From Triticum aestivum (Eukaryota; Streptophyta; Magnoliopsida; Poales; Poaceae), in assembly GCF_018294505.1 (NCBI RefSeq), contig NC_057796.1:187686691-187750690 (forward strand): a stretch of DNA of 64,000 bases. The letters run 5' to 3'. The notes beneath the pieces were generated by a model that made no database searches, was not told the DNA's origin, and was given only the letters and a program-made list of their open reading frames with translations. This document shows positions 23,560 through 35,630 of the stretch, piece after piece (positions within the stretch are counted from its first letter, which is position 1; each line of letters opens with the position of its first letter). Position numbers and translations under genes: made by a program.

Positions 23560-24345
23560 AACCATGGCTTAGGGACGCGCTTGTCCGAAATGTGGGGTAA
23601 GTTATGAAAGTACCCCCACCGATTTGAGGCGGTTCTTTCGGTTCAGGGGTATCACGAGCATTTCGCGTGTCGGGATTTCACAGGAGGTGGGAGTTTTCGC
23701 GCGCGTTGTAATTTTGGAATAGCAAGGCGCGGGTTGAGATGAAGGGAGTTGTCGGAGCACAACGAGACAAAGATATATCTTAAACATTTCGGGCTAACAA
23801 GGCGCGGGTTGAAATTTCCTGACAAGCCTAATGTGTACTGTACCAAATCAATTCGCACTACAAATGTCATTCAAAACTTTGAATTCATGTTATGTTCAAT
23901 TAAAATATTTCGCTACGTGTATAATGCATGCAACCTAGTACTCAAATGAACGTTTTAGTGCATTCCAAACGTATATACTACCGCTTCAATATGAACTAAA
24001 TTTGAATTCATTTCTCTCTTTGAATAAGATCTACAATAATGATTGTTGTGAAGTCAAAGCATTTGAATTCGTTTCTCTGTTTTAGTAAGATCTACAATCG
24101 TCATTATTGTCAACTTAAACCATTGTTTGTGTATTATCTTCATAGCACACCACATGATTAGTCTCGAGTTACATATGAACTATGTGTACTATATGAACTC
24201 AAACCCGATTTTTTGAATCCACTTTATGTTGATTTCAAATCATAGTACATTTCAAGCTCTAGCTAGATCTTCACAAACTAAACCATGTCTCATATGTATA
24301 ATGTGTTTATGACATTATGTATAGTGCCCCGCCCCCTACGCCTAC
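23560..24345. other. AT-rich interior of CACTA D, nothing recognised
   Basis: Mostly AT-rich sequence with two related segments around TTTGAATTC and AAGATCTACAAT (24000-24110). No gene or terminus was recognised. Confidence 0.4.
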
Positions 24346-24349
24346 AAGT

Positions 24350-24560
24350 ATTTAGATGTGAGTTGCAAACACCACACATTACCACAAATTCAAATAAAAT
24401 GTGAGAATGTTCGATATATAGTATTGTTTAGATTGTTCGATATTTAGTTGTAGGCTGCAAACGCCACACATTATCACAAATACAAATAAAATGTCAGATT
24501 GTTCGATGTATAGTATGGTTAGATTGTTCGACATTCAGCTGTGAGTTGCAAACGCCATGC
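24350..24560. repeat. About 92-bp tandem duplication
   Basis: Units carry GCAAACGCCACACATTA, AAATAAAATGT and GATTGTTCGA, and start near 24359, 24450 and 24544 (the last partial). Non-coding. Confidence 0.75.
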
Positions 24561-26340
24561 ATTATCACATTATGGTATAACATGTGCAAAACCACAACAT
24601 GCGTATCACCGCTATATTCATGCATGCATATGTTTAAAACACTATGATCTCCTATTCAAATATATGAATCCACTTTCATATCAAATTATGATCTTTATTA
24701 GTCTCTTACAGCCACACAATCCTCTAACCTTTGTAGCTACCACTAACTTTCTCTCGTGCATGCACACGCCCTCCTCGCCCTCCCCCTCCCTCAGCATTCT
24801 ATCCATCGCGCACATTCATTTTTTTCTTTCGGTCATTCTCCCACGGTCTCCACAACTCCTTTCCGACACACACCAATCGATAAACCTCTCCAGCGATGTC
24901 TGCCTACAACATACACACGCACCTTCAATCTCCTCCTTTATGTGTCCTTGCCTCGTGTGTCTCATACGGTCCCACACACGTGTAAACTCTCACCCCTCTT
25001 TTCATCGATCTCACAACCGCACACTCCTCCCCCTATCTAGCTAGTAGCTGGGCCTCTCGCACCACCTCCTAGCTCCATTTTCTGTGTCTATCCGTCTCGC
25101 CGGGCCTTATTTTCCTCTAACAAATGGATGTACACCGACCAATCTCCCGCTATACATATAGCTAGCTAGGTCCTTATAACTCGTTTTTTCCCACACGTCG
25201 ATCGATCTACCTCATTAGTTATGTATCTCCCTTCCTCCTACAAACAACAATTGATCTACCGATCTAGTTAGGTTTGCTTACCAAACACATGGTTCCCCTT
25301 CATCATCCATGGATGTGTCCCGACAGATCTATCACGCACAGGCACACACATAAACACATCCCCACTCTTATTGATAACATTGCAGTTCCACCTTCAGTTT
25401 GTCTAGTAGGCCTCTCCCACCATCTTCGAGAAGCAACTCCATCACCCATCCAGCACTCTACCCCTCTCCCTCCCTCTCTCTCTCCTCTCTCTCTCTGTCC
25501 CATCCTATTTCCCGTCCTTCAGTTATGTATGGATGTCGACCGATCTCCCGTAAGACATAGCTGGGTCTCTCCTTCTCAACACATATACGAGTCGTTCTAC
25601 CTCTATAGTTAGGCCTCTGCCTACCCCTCCCCCCACCCCCTCGCACACACACACACACACTGATACATCGAGCGCTCTAGTCATGTCTCCCTGCCACACA
25701 CAAACTTGACCTGTGCCCTCTGACGTTCCGATAGCTAGGTCAGTCGCCCTATATCTTTGACTTGCACACACACACAATTTCGATGGCTCTCTTCATTGAT
25801 CTCGCACCCACCCACTTGATCCTCTCTTCGACTCTATCGATATCTATGACCCCTCCTCTCTTCTCGTGGATTACCCGACCCTCTATATATGATATGGACA
25901 GGCCTCCATTTCACACACATTGCATGCAAAATTTTGTTTGAGATGTCATCGACACATATTCCCACAAATACATTCACGAAATCAACCTCCCCTCCCCAAA
26001 CAAAAAACACTCATGAATGCACAAGCCATTTGTCTAGGTTTGTATCTCTCACACACACCCACGTAGGTGGGGGCCGTGCACGAAGAGAAGAGGTGCACGC
26101 ACGGCGCACATACTCCCATCTCTTTCCCAACCACACCCGCGCGGGTACACGGTGGAGCTCATTTCTGTACGAAAAGGCAGCCCACGTGGTAATTTGACCG
26201 TGTATTGGTTGTCCACTTGGTGGAGGGAGGATCGTCTACCACGGGTGAACAAACAAATTGCGACCTGATGCGTTATGTTAAAAAAGAGGCAAACCATGTG
26301 GGGCCTACCTTAGAGGCAAGGCTCTATACACTGGAGTACT
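24561..26340. other. CT-rich low-complexity tract, no gene
   Basis: Strongly pyrimidine-rich plus strand with CTCTCTCT and CACACACA runs (25470-25500, 25640-25660) and repeated CGATCTACC/TAGGCCTC words. The longest open frame (24541-25044) has no recognisable domain and follows composition. No gene is called. Confidence 0.4.
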
Positions 26341-26439
26341 TTTGATGTGTCCCGTCAACTCGCAGAACGAGGAGAAGCTTGCTTAGTATGCCGTCTCCCC
26401 CACCCACGGGCGCGGTGGCTCGCAGGATGAGGTGAAGCT

Positions 26440-26700
26440 TGCTTACTACGCCTTACGCCCGCTCCCTCGCCCACGCGCGCGGTGGCTCGCAGGACGAGGA
26501 GAAAATTTTACTAGTACTCCCTCCGTTTACTCCTCGTCCTACCTTGGTTAGAGAGATTATCATATTGTTTGGAATATATGTCCTTTAGTAGATTTCAATA
26601 TGAAGTACTAGTACATACTCCAAACACTGATGTATATAGACGTATTTTAGAGTGTAGATTCACTCATTTAGCTCCGTATGTAGAAACGGACGTAATAGTA
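26440..26700. repeat. Block duplicated at 27715-27990
   Basis: TACGCCTTACGCCCGCTCCC through GAGTGTAGATTCACTCATTT is repeated at 27715-27955. The block includes a Stowaway-like element (CTCCCTCCG from 26517) whose right end is degenerate here. Tandem GGTGGCTCGCAGGA(C/T)GAGG units precede it at 26355-26500. Confidence 0.8.
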
Positions 26701-26974
26701 CGCACTCTCCCTCACCCCTCGACCCTCGCCACATGGTGCACGTGCAGCAATTCATTCGGTCTCATATAGCCAGAACGATATATATTGCAGTACCATTATT
26801 GCTCGACTTCCCGAAGAGGCGAAGAGCCAATCACAAGGTTAATAGTTTGGAGATGCCAAGCGCAAGGTTTATAGGAGAACGAGTAGTAGGTGTCACGTCA
26901 TTCATAAATAAAGTTTTTTCTTCAGTGGCACGTACGCAATATAAATAGGTTCATATGGAGAGAAAAGGAAACCG

Positions 26975-27060
26975 CTCCACTATATAAATAGGCAGGACGA
27001 GCCTACACGGTTGCTTGCTGGGGTTGCTCTCTTCAGTTTTCACACTCTCTCGCACAATAC
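26975..27060 (+). promoter_or_regulatory. TATA-type core promoter, copy 1
   Basis: CTATATAAATAGG at 26981-26993 is a textbook plant TATA box. It is followed by GTTGCTCTCTTC and CACACTCTCTC, which also follow the TATA-like TATATATATA at 30261. The pair suggests two copies of one promoter plus first exon. Expression is not shown. Confidence 0.5.
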
Positions 27061-27781
27061 CACTGTGGCCACGTCTCTAACATCCCGGCGGATCACGTCC
27101 GCCGGGGGAAGGGGTGGATGCTTAGTGTAGATGCGGTCGCCGTCGCCGACGGCGAAAACCCACTGTCGGCACGTCCCGATCGGGGGTCCCCGCCATTCTC
27201 TCTCAAAGCCGGTGAGGTTGCCTTCGTCCATTGCTCACTGCCGCGACGTGGGTAGTTGCCTCCTCCCGCCGCCCTCCTTTAGGTTGAGCTACGTCCCGAC
27301 ATCCCTCAGGTACAACTCCCTTTACAGCCGGCTTGCACCACTGCTCCAGCTGCCCACATCACTCCATGTGGATATTTCTCTACTTCTTTGCCCCACACAT
27401 AGCTCTACTGGCTTCTATGTACTGTATTTGTGATGAGTTTATGTCTCATCAACTAGTCCCAGTAATCTTATTCTAATCACACTTCTTCAATTTCTTTGCC
27501 ATAGGGATGCTCATCTCGATTTTGGTGAAACTGCACAAAATGATCCGATGGTCAAAGGGTTGCAAACTTCATTTCTTAGGAAGCACCGACGTTGCCAGCA
27601 AATTAAAGCCTGGTTAGGGTTTACGGTTCAAGGGCTAGGGACTACATGGATCATTTTTTTCTTTAGTTGTCTCTATTTCAATGGCTACGGACTGCATGAG
27701 TAGTAGTAGTACTGTACGCCTTACGCCCGCTCCCTCGCCCACGCGCGCGGTGGCTCGCAGGACGAGGAGAAAATTTTACTA

Positions 27782-27990
27782 CTCCCTCCGTTTACTCCTC
27801 GTCCCTGCTACCTTGGTTAGAGAGATTATCATATTGTTTGGAATATATATGTCCTTTAGTAGATTTCAATATGAACTACTAGTACATACTCCAAACACTG
27901 ATGTATATAGACGTATTTTAGAGTGTAGATTCACTCATTTTGCTACGTATGTAGCATAAAGTTGAGACACTTATTTTGGAACGGAGGGAG
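27782..27990. mobile_element. Stowaway MITE (209 bp)
   Basis: CTCCCTCCGTTTACTCC start and TTTTGGAACGGAGGGAG end, flanked by TA (27780-27781, 27991-27992). It is the intact counterpart of the degenerate copy beginning at 26517. Confidence 0.8.
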
Positions 27991-28169
27991 TACATATTTG
28001 CTATGATCTGTCAATCATTGAGATGCGATAGCATGCATGTTAGTCTCCTTTGCATTTGATGAAATGTTGCAACGGGCAACCTTGGACGCAAGATACATGT
28101 AACAGAAGCTGGAAGCTTCATAGCATTGTACTATCTCGCTGATAAATTACAGTACGTACTATACAAGTA

Positions 28170-28328
28170 CTTCCTCCGTTCCTAAATATAAGTCTTTGTA
28201 GAGATTTCACCATGAACCACATATGGATGTATATAGATGCATTTTAAGTGTAGATTCATTCATTTTGTTCCGTATGTAGTCCACCTAGTGGAATCTCTAC
28301 AAAGAATTATATTTAGGAATGGAGGGAG
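28170..28328. mobile_element. Stowaway MITE, Thalos-like
   Basis: CTTCCTCCGTTCCTAAATAT start with AAGTCTTTGTAGAGATTTCA, and TATATTTAGGAATGGAGGGAG end, with TA on both sides. The arms form a long hairpin. The sequence matches Thalos of Triticeae from memory. Confidence 0.85.
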
Positions 28329-28409
28329 TACTATGTAAAGAGTTAGGTGTCGCATGGTGTCCAGAAAATATGGTGATAGTGTGAGGTGGGCCATGTAATC
28401 ACTGAGCCT

Positions 28410-29010
28410 GCGTGTTTTCACTGCTCTTGCACTCCTCCGTCGTAAGAATGGAGAAAATTGTAATCTAGTAGTACCTCCTTTCGCCGAAAGCGTGGGACAT
28501 CCAGCAGTCCTACCACCTCAGTAATAATGACCAATGAGCCGTCAAATCACATAGACCTAGCAGTAAGTTGGACGGACGAAGCAACCATCACTCTTGAATC
28601 CGCTTCTCCCTTCAACGCAGGCGCTAGTGAGAGGTCGCGTCCGCTTTGCCCGGGCATGAATGTGGCACCGATTCTTTGGAGTGGCGCTGACCGTTTCGGG
28701 CGGGAAGCGCGCGGGGGCGATGGGAGGGGCTTTGGGTGGGCCAGGCTGGTCAGGAGCGGGCGTGGCAGCTGTCCGCCTGTCCCTATCGGACGCCCAGAAA
28801 TGAGAGGATGCACCAGCTCTCGCGGCTAAAATCGTACACTACACACCATCTCTCTGTAGGAGTAGGTCGATCTGTCGCTCTCTCTAACACACACATGCTA
28901 TTAAATACACACACGCACACGCCCACACAGGTTCATAGAATAGGAAAATCGTGCGAGTGTGAAGCCACAGGAAGTGAGATACAAATGGAGTATGTACAAG
29001 AAGAGAAGAG
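28410..29010. other. Dispersed repeat block, no gene
   Basis: 28410-28620 resembles 1190-1480 and 1970-2050. 28686-28790 (GCGCTGACCGTTTCGGGCGG) resembles 35867-35960. No coding region is supported. Confidence 0.5.
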
Positions 29011-29049
29011 GTGACGAATATTCCATCAAACCTGGACTGAGGAGTAGTA

Positions 29050-29725
29050 CTCCCTCTGTCTAGGTGTTAAGTCATCCTACGGAAATCACATATTCCCAAA
29101 ATGTTTAGGCGTCGTCCATTAACTTCGCATCTCAATCCACTCCTGGCCTCGTTGCTAGCGAGCGTTGTTACTTAGGGAGCGTTTGGATCCTTAGCAAGAC
29201 CAGCTTATAGCATAGTCGGGCAAGGTTAGGCATTTGGAACTGTTAAAATATGTTAGCTTTTGTGGGCCAGCTAGCTTGGGTGGGCTAGAAAAACCTTGCT
29301 AGCTCAGGAGAGCCAGATCGGCTCGCTTCCAACGGCAAACTTCGCATAGTAGTAACATAGACTAGTAACATATGCATGTTGTACTAGTCCAAGTTACTCA
29401 CCACTATGACCAGCCTAAGCAATGTAACCAAATGCTCCTTAATTACTCTGCCTTGTTATCTCCCCCGGAAACCCAATGAAGGAGCGCAACTACATGTTGA
29501 TCAGTCAAGAAATCAAAGTCGGCTTGCATGCGAGTTAATACGTGGCCCTGCATGGTAGCTAAAACGGCATCTCTTAGTTGTTTGGATTAATTGTTGCGTT
29601 TAGAGACAGAAATCGGGCTTTGATTGGAGGAATGACCGGTCAAGTTTCTCCTTCTCCTCCAATCTGCTTGCACCTTGGTCCCGCTGCACCTTCTAACGTG
29701 ACTTATTACACCTAGACGGAGGGAG
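29050..29725. mobile_element. Stowaway-like element, interrupted
   Basis: Left end CTCCCTCTGTCTAGGTGT and inverted right end CTCCCTCCGTCTAGGTGT; both arms continue to AAGTCA. TA precedes it at 29048-29049; the right TA is altered. A Tourist-like MITE is nested at 29175-29438. Confidence 0.65.
29175..29438. mobile_element. Tourist-like MITE (264 bp)
   Basis: Left end GGGAGCGTTTGG and inverted right end GGAGCATTTGG, with TTA on both sides (29172-29174, 29439-29441), the target preference of PIF/Harbinger-derived Tourist elements. Nested inside the Stowaway-like element. Confidence 0.7.
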
Positions 29726-30145
29726 TCGTATGAGATACGGTGGCACACTGACTTAGGTCGAATACAAGTGCCCAAAATTGTGTGCATGTTATAATAAGGA
29801 TTCACTTAAAATAGTACGTGAGTGAACAGAGGGATCAATTGGACAGTGTTCCCGAGCAGTAGCGAGATGTGTGAGGTAAGATACACTGCTGGCGCTTTTA
29901 TTTTTTCTTATTAATTTGTTTGTTTCACCCTCTGACTGGTGGGACCCAACTTACTACGTGGAGAGAGGTAAGGTGACTAAGGCTACATTATTTCTGCACC
30001 ACTATGGATAGTCTTACCACCAAAGACACATGACACGATTAAGATTTAAATCCCAATGACTCCCACACTCAAAAAAAACATGGCATGCTTGTCACACGAA
30101 TGCAGGAATGTATAAAAGGTTATTTTCCTCTCATGAACATAACGG

Positions 30146-30215
30146 GAGGGTTGTGTAGCTAGTTAGCCTGTTCGCTCATCAAACTTGAGGTCTCGAGTTC
30201 GATAACTACACTTGA
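30146..30215 (+). repeat. tRNA-like segment, possible SINE head
   Basis: GTGTAGCTAGTTAGCCTG resembles a polymerase III A box, and GGTCTCGAGTTCGATAAC, about 30 nt later, resembles a B box. The ends GTGTAG and CTACAC could pair. The remaining cloverleaf is poor, so this is not a functional tRNA; a tRNA-derived SINE fragment is possible. Confidence 0.3.
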
Positions 30216-30696
30216 GCATAATTCGTGTTTCTAGGGTTTGCACTCTTCACACTCTCTCCAGTATATATATACACGCTGGAGCCTCAGCGCTTGTAGTTGC
30301 TCTCTTCACACTCTCTCACCCTCTCCGGATCTAAACAAGACTTCGTTGGCCTCTCTCTCTCCCCTCACTGCCGGTCTGCTTGTAGTTGCTCCCTTCACAC
30401 TCTCTCACCCTCTCCAGATCTAAACAAGACTTCGTTGGCCTCTCTCTCTTCCCTCACTGCTGGTCAAAGAGCCGGCAGGATCCGTCCATCGGGAAGGGAA
30501 GGAGGCTTAACGCTGTCAGCCAGCGGCGGTGCGGGAGGGCCTCCGACCCCTTCTTCTTCGCCGTCGTACATAGTGTGGGTCAAACGGCCTCCGGTCGCCC
30601 ACTGAACCACACCCCAAGAACCTTAAGGTATAATTTACTTATTCCACATGCATTGCTCTAGCTGCATGTGGGTTTTTTTTCGCTTCTGCACTCGAA

Positions 30697-30985
30697 TCTA
30701 GGTGTTGGATCAAACAGGAAAGTACTGGGGAAAGTTGTATACCATGAATCTAGGACGTGGTTCAAAGAGGAAAGGAATGGGGGAAAGTAGTGGAAAAGTT
30801 GTATAGCATGAATCTAGGACGTGGTTCAATAAGGAAAGGAAGGGGGAAAGTAGTGGGGAAAGTTGTATCGCATGAATCTAAGACGTGGTTCAAAGAGGAC
30901 ATGAATGGGGGAAAGTAGTGGGGAAAGTTGTATAGCATAAATCTAGGACGTGGTTCACAGAGGAAAGGAAGTGGGGAAAGTACTA
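30697..30985. repeat. 65-bp tandem repeat, 4-5 copies
   Basis: Units with ATCTAGGACGTGGTTCA and GGGGAAAGTTGTATAGCATG; ACGTGG recurs at about 30754, 30819, 30883 and 30948. It lies in an apparent intron of the B3-like relic. Confidence 0.85.
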
Positions 30986-31295
30986 GTACAGACTGGCTAT
31001 CCAGCACCTACGTTGGTCGAAAAGGGAAAACAATGACAAACGCAGTACACACATCTGTAACGAACTGATCTTTTGTTTTGGGGGACAAGGCTGTAGAGTT
31101 TGAGCAGGACTAGATTTGCTGCGCTCACATAGGGAAAGGTGTCTAAAGATAACAAAACTGGGACCAACACAAATATGCTCCTTGGTTGTTTGTTCTTTGT
31201 TGCAAAGACTGTGCATCACCCCAGTACATCGGTAGATGCACATGGTGCTGGTGCGTCCATTGTCCCGTGCAACTCTTTAGTTGTTGTTAATCTAA

Positions 31296-31608
31296 GGCCC
31301 TGTTTGGTTAAAAACTCCCTAGTCCCTACCTGCTTGGTTCCAGGGACTAAACATGGACTAGAGGTTATTAAATGACATGCTAAAAGACTATGTTACCCCT
31401 AGTAATGAACTAATAGAGACAAGGTGCGATGCGTGGCAGGGGCAACTGTTGGAAAAAGTCCCAAAAAGACTCTCCCTCGGGGTGTTCTTTCTTTAGTCCA
31501 AAATGCCCACTTTTAGTCCCTAAAAGTCCCTCCTGTCTGGTTTAGATGGGACTGACACGGAATTGTTTTAGTCCCTCCACCAAAATGTCCCTGTAAACAA
31601 GCACCCTC
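31296..31608. mobile_element. Tourist-like MITE (313 bp)
   Basis: Starts GGCCCTGTTTGGTT, ends TGTAAACAAGCACCCTC, flanked by TAA (31293-31295, 31609-31611). The interior is full of AGTCCCT and GGGACTA words, as in Tourist MITEs of grasses. Confidence 0.75.
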
Positions 31609-33825
31609 TAATAATGCCGCTGGAAAATTGATGCAATGCCACAGTTAAAAGCAAATTGCATGTTTAACGAATTTTATTGTTAATATAATCTCTCTGTTAA
31701 TATTAATCAATGCCACCGTTTGAGAAATGCTACTGTCTTGCTTTCTTTCCCATTTAGATAAGGTAGATGCTTCTTTTTGTTGGCTTCTGTGTCATCCACC
31801 GTTATTGACCACTAGTTGTTTCCTTTGCACCTCTGTGTAAACAGGGTTGTCTACTTCACCTCGTTGCCATTGTGACCTTTTGTTGCATTGCACAAAACAC
31901 TTTTGTTTTAAGAGTGTTTTGTGCAGTTCAACCAAAATGTCACACCGACAACGTTTCTTGATTGCTTGATCTTAGTGGAACTGCACAAGAGGAGATCTTA
32001 CTTCCTATCCGTGTTGGCAAATTTGGTTCAGAACTTCTTCTTGTGAGTTGTTTGAATTCCGCGTCATGAGAGGTCAGTACTAGCCTTCTTTCACATGATT
32101 CTGCAGTGAGCTTTCATATGTTGTGCTACTTGTACAGTAATGTTGCTTGATTTTAGTGAACTGCACAAATGGAGGCAAGACTTCCAATCTGTATGTGCAC
32201 CGCAATATCCCATTGAGGTAAGATAAGGATATTTCACAACTGTTGGCCTGTATTTTGCCACTTTCATCAGAAAATTAATGTCATTGTTTAGTGCTATACT
32301 TGTGCAACCTAATTGACATGCCAAATCTTACATTGAAGGTGAAGCTTGTCTGTTATTGAACCAAGTGATGAAGGGGAAGAACAAGCGGAAGAAAAACAAA
32401 AATCAACTCCTGGTGCTGTAATGAAGCATTGGAACTGTGATGACACAAGTAATGATATAGTTTTGCATCTTAATTTATTGCTATGGCTGGAACGAGCAAT
32501 TGTTTTGCCACTGATTTGATGCCACTCTTAATGTAATACGTAATTATCTCTACTTGTGCAAACAGGGATCTTCTTTGAAGATACCATATATTTTAGTGGA
32601 ACTGCACAAGAAGATGTTGGAAACATTAATCTAATCGAGGAGTATATAGTAAGCATAGCCACCACAGTAGATAGCAACAGATGGTTCCGGAGAAGTGCTT
32701 CATCTGTATGCTCTACACAATAAGCCTCTTGACAAAGGTTGGTACTCGCCCACTGATTTCATCCATATGATTAAGCTTTGTCATCTCTATTGGTGTTGTG
32801 CTACTGTTTAGATACTGTCATCAAAAAGTGGTATTGTCCTTGAGAAGTGCTTCATTTGTGCTATTTTAAATATTTCCTTTCCTTTTTTCGATCAAACAGG
32901 GATGCTAGCATTTAGTTATCCTCTTGTCTTTGCACAACAGGATCATCCTCCTCTGAAGAAGAATATGGAGTACGTGAAGTGACTAGTTCCGATTATGCCA
33001 GGATGAAGAAGCCCTATCTATCTTCTCATCAGAAGGAGCAGTTGAAGGATGGTTACATTACCCCCCACAAGACCAAACTAACTTCAGCTCAGAAGGACTG
33101 ACAAATCTCCATTTTCTTGCTGTGATGCGCGAGTACAATGTTGTTCTAGGATTCTTTCCGGTGAGTTCCATTTTTCTAAAAGTGTGCTCTACATGGACCA
33201 TGTAGGTGCAAGTTTAAACTATCAATTCATAGTACAGTTTGCTTTAAATAGGGGTGCTCAGCTTGATTTCAGTGGGAACTGCACAAAATGTTCATGAATA
33301 CATCGAATCATTCATTTCCACCACAAGAAAGGAGGTGCCGATAAGTTCAAGGCATTGCAACATATAAGGGCGAAATCATACAAGCTACGCGCGAATTTGG
33401 TTGATTTTGGTGGAGCTGCACAAAAAGAACAGCTGGTTTATTTAGCACGAGGTGCCATGTCAATGTCCGAACTGATGGCAAACCCTGCCCATTCCACAAT
33501 CGTAGGCATTTGATATTTTGGAATGGGAAAACCTTGTCAAATTTTGCTCATTGATTTTAGCAAGAAGACATGTGTTTGATATTTTCGAATGGGACGCCCT
33601 TTGCTGTCAGCAGTGTCGATCCATTTTTTCTTTATTCTTTAGTTGTGAAGTAAATATTGGCTCTGACATGTGAATCGCTGAGATGCATAATCATTGATTG
33701 TTTTGAATGTTCTCTTTGAATTGCCAGGCCTGTGTGTTTGATTGCAATGTACAAGAACGCTAAACAGCTGCTCAAACTCTTTGTATTCCTTCTGTTCCTT
33801 TTTACTTCACACATTGTGAAAGTGC

Positions 33826-33914
33826 ATACTTTTTTCTATAAGATTGGTCAAAGTAGAGATACTTTGACTGCAGACAAAACTTGTATGCAGACTAGAAAGC
33901 ACCGGAGGGAGTAC
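33826..33914. mobile_element. Stowaway MITE end (Hades/Icarus-type), partial
   Basis: A second copy of the fragment at 10405-10494: TTTTTTCTATAAGATTGGTC to GCACCGGAGGGAGTA. Only this end is recognisable. Confidence 0.6.
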
Positions 33915-34385
33915 ATGTGAAACTGCTGCAAACGAGGTGATCACCCTTGGATTAATGCTAGTACGTATTGTTTTGCATGTTCATCCAATGCCAGTGATAC
34001 AAGAATTCGAACTAATCGAAATAAATTCATTCATACACGGTCGGATTTCATATAAACATGCCGGATTTCATTACATTTCATACATTCTTCAACTAAAAAG
34101 GGGTGCGCTAGAGGTATAATTAATTAACCGAAGCTACCCACCTGTGTCCAGCTGAGCCGAACAGAAGCTTCAGTGACTTAACTGCAGGTGCAGTTGCGTA
34201 ACTGACATGTGGCCCAGATGCCTGTTGGGCCCACGTGTCAGTCAGCCAACTGCACCAGCAGTTAAGTAGAAGCAACGTCCTTCTCCAACATAGCTCTCCA
34301 ACTCCACGTCGCCGCCAAGAAGCTAACCGGCCGTCAGTGGTCAACCCGCCTAGCTTGTCATAGCGATTAGGGCAACTAGGAATGA

Positions 34386-34790
34386 TCAGGATCCCCACAT
34401 GACAAACACCTTTCTTCTTGTCATTCTTGTTCTTGAAGTTCGTGTGTTGCACAGCCTTGTTCTTCCCATCAAACTTTGCTTTACCATCAAACTTGCCCTT
34501 GTTCTAGAACTTGTGGGCCTGGAAGTTCTTCTTCTGTACCAGATTGGCACTAGATCCTCCCTCAATTCCTCGAGCACGTGTGTCCTTTGGTCTCTCCTTT
34601 TCTTCCACATCAAGAGTGCCAATGAGATCCACGAAGGAGGAAGCTTAGTGATGATACCTCCGGCAACAAACTTGTCCGGTAGCATACAACTGAAGTGCTC
34701 AAGTTCTCTAGCAAATGACTGTATCTCATGAGCTTGCTCAACCATGGAGCGCTCTTCAATCATCCTGTAATAATAGAATTGTTCCATGAT
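34386..34790 (-). pseudogene. Copia gag fragment (BARE/Angela-like)
   Basis: Minus-strand residues VEQAHEIQSFARELEHFSC and LPDKFVAGGIITKLPPSW are diagnostic of Ty1/copia gag of the BARE/Angela group, which packages retrotransposon RNA. Downstream the frame shifts, but KKKGVCHVG and SCPNRYDK, remains of the zinc knuckle, are recognisable at 34340-34410. No LTR or pol accompanies it, so it is a small relic inside CACTA D. Confidence 0.75.
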
Positions 34791-34861
34791 GTACAGCTCA
34801 GTGCCAGCAAGCAGAGGGTAGCAGCGGTGGCCTTACTTGGACCCGAGCGGCGGTGACCTAC

Positions 34862-35630
34862 CGTGTTCTACTCTTCCTCGTTTTCTGTGTGGTGCGGCCT
34901 CGTTGGTAGCGGGGCGGGGCCTCGGCGGAGCCGGCGATGTCCTCTGTCTCGTTGTCGGCGGGCGGCGCCTCGGTGGAGCGGGGGAAATCCTCCCCCTCGT
35001 TGCCGGCAGGGTTGGGCCTCGGCGGAGCCGGCGGTGTCCTCTGCCTCGTTGTTGGCGCCGCGGGGCCTCGGCGGAGCACGGCCTCGTCGACGCCAGCGGA
35101 GTGGGGACTCGTCGGAGCCAGCATTGTCCTCTGCCTCGTCCTCGGTCTCGCCAAACAGCGCCTCGCCCGCTTCATCACCCTCTTTGTAGGCGGCCACAGC
35201 CTCCGCCACCCGCATGCGGTACCGCCAGCGCTCAAGGCGGCCCTCGCGGGCGAAGCGGTATGAGTCGAGCAGCGCCTCCAGTTCCGCCCGCTCCGCGGTG
35301 ATCTGCTCCTCCGCCTACATGTGCTTCTGGAGGAGATGGTGGTTGTAGGCGGCGTCGGCCTGCGCCTCCCGGAACTGCTCCTCATGCTTCTGCCTCACCG
35401 TGTCCATATATTGGGCACGGGCCTCGCCAATGGTCATGGTGCAATGCACCGGCAAGGATGGTGCGGAGGAGGGGGTTGGCGCCGGATCGTCGACTACCAT
35501 GTTCTCCATTGGGACGTCGTCGTCGTCCTCCGGCTGCCTGTCGGCCAGCCAGTCGGCAGCAATGGCTGCCATCTCCTCGTGGTCCGTCGTCTGCCCGTCC
35601 CGAAGAGCGCTGGAGCGCGAGGAAGCCATG
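34862..35630 (-). pseudogene. Unknown acidic-repeat protein gene, one nonsense codon
   Basis: Function unknown. The start is at about 35628 (MASSRSSALRDG), with CTATATAAAC about 85 bp upstream as a likely TATA box. The frame encodes EEMAAIAADWLAD, an acidic segment and a probable helix (EARAQYMDTVRQKHEEQF), then meets TAG at 35315-35317. The same frame continues past the stop with AEEQITAERAELEALLDSYR and repeats of the type NNEAEDTAGSAEA (35090-34870). Composition resembles the relic at 8251-8986. It sits in CACTA D, so it may be captured or an element gene. Confidence 0.5.

Larger units (their letters stand above)
30255..33600 (+). pseudogene. B3/REM-like gene relic with repeated motif
   Basis: A TATATATATA box at 30261 is followed by two 89-bp copies of a CT-rich leader (30289, 30378). 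Downstream, 32940-33165 encodes SSSSEEEYGVREVTSSDYAR and then KTKLTSAQKD. After a TGA and a one-base shift it encodes FLAVMREYNVVLGFFP, a pattern seen in plant REM-type B3 domains. Five copies of AGTGGAACTGCACAA-like sequence (31980, 32160, 32601, 33278, 33414) lie in this stretch and a sixth is at 27530. No full-length frame remains. The B3 call is by motif resemblance only. Confidence 0.4.

Noticed and set aside
24541..25044. 167-codon open frame
   Set aside because: Pyrimidine-rich low-complexity sequence gives a Ser/Pro/His-rich frame without a domain or splice context.
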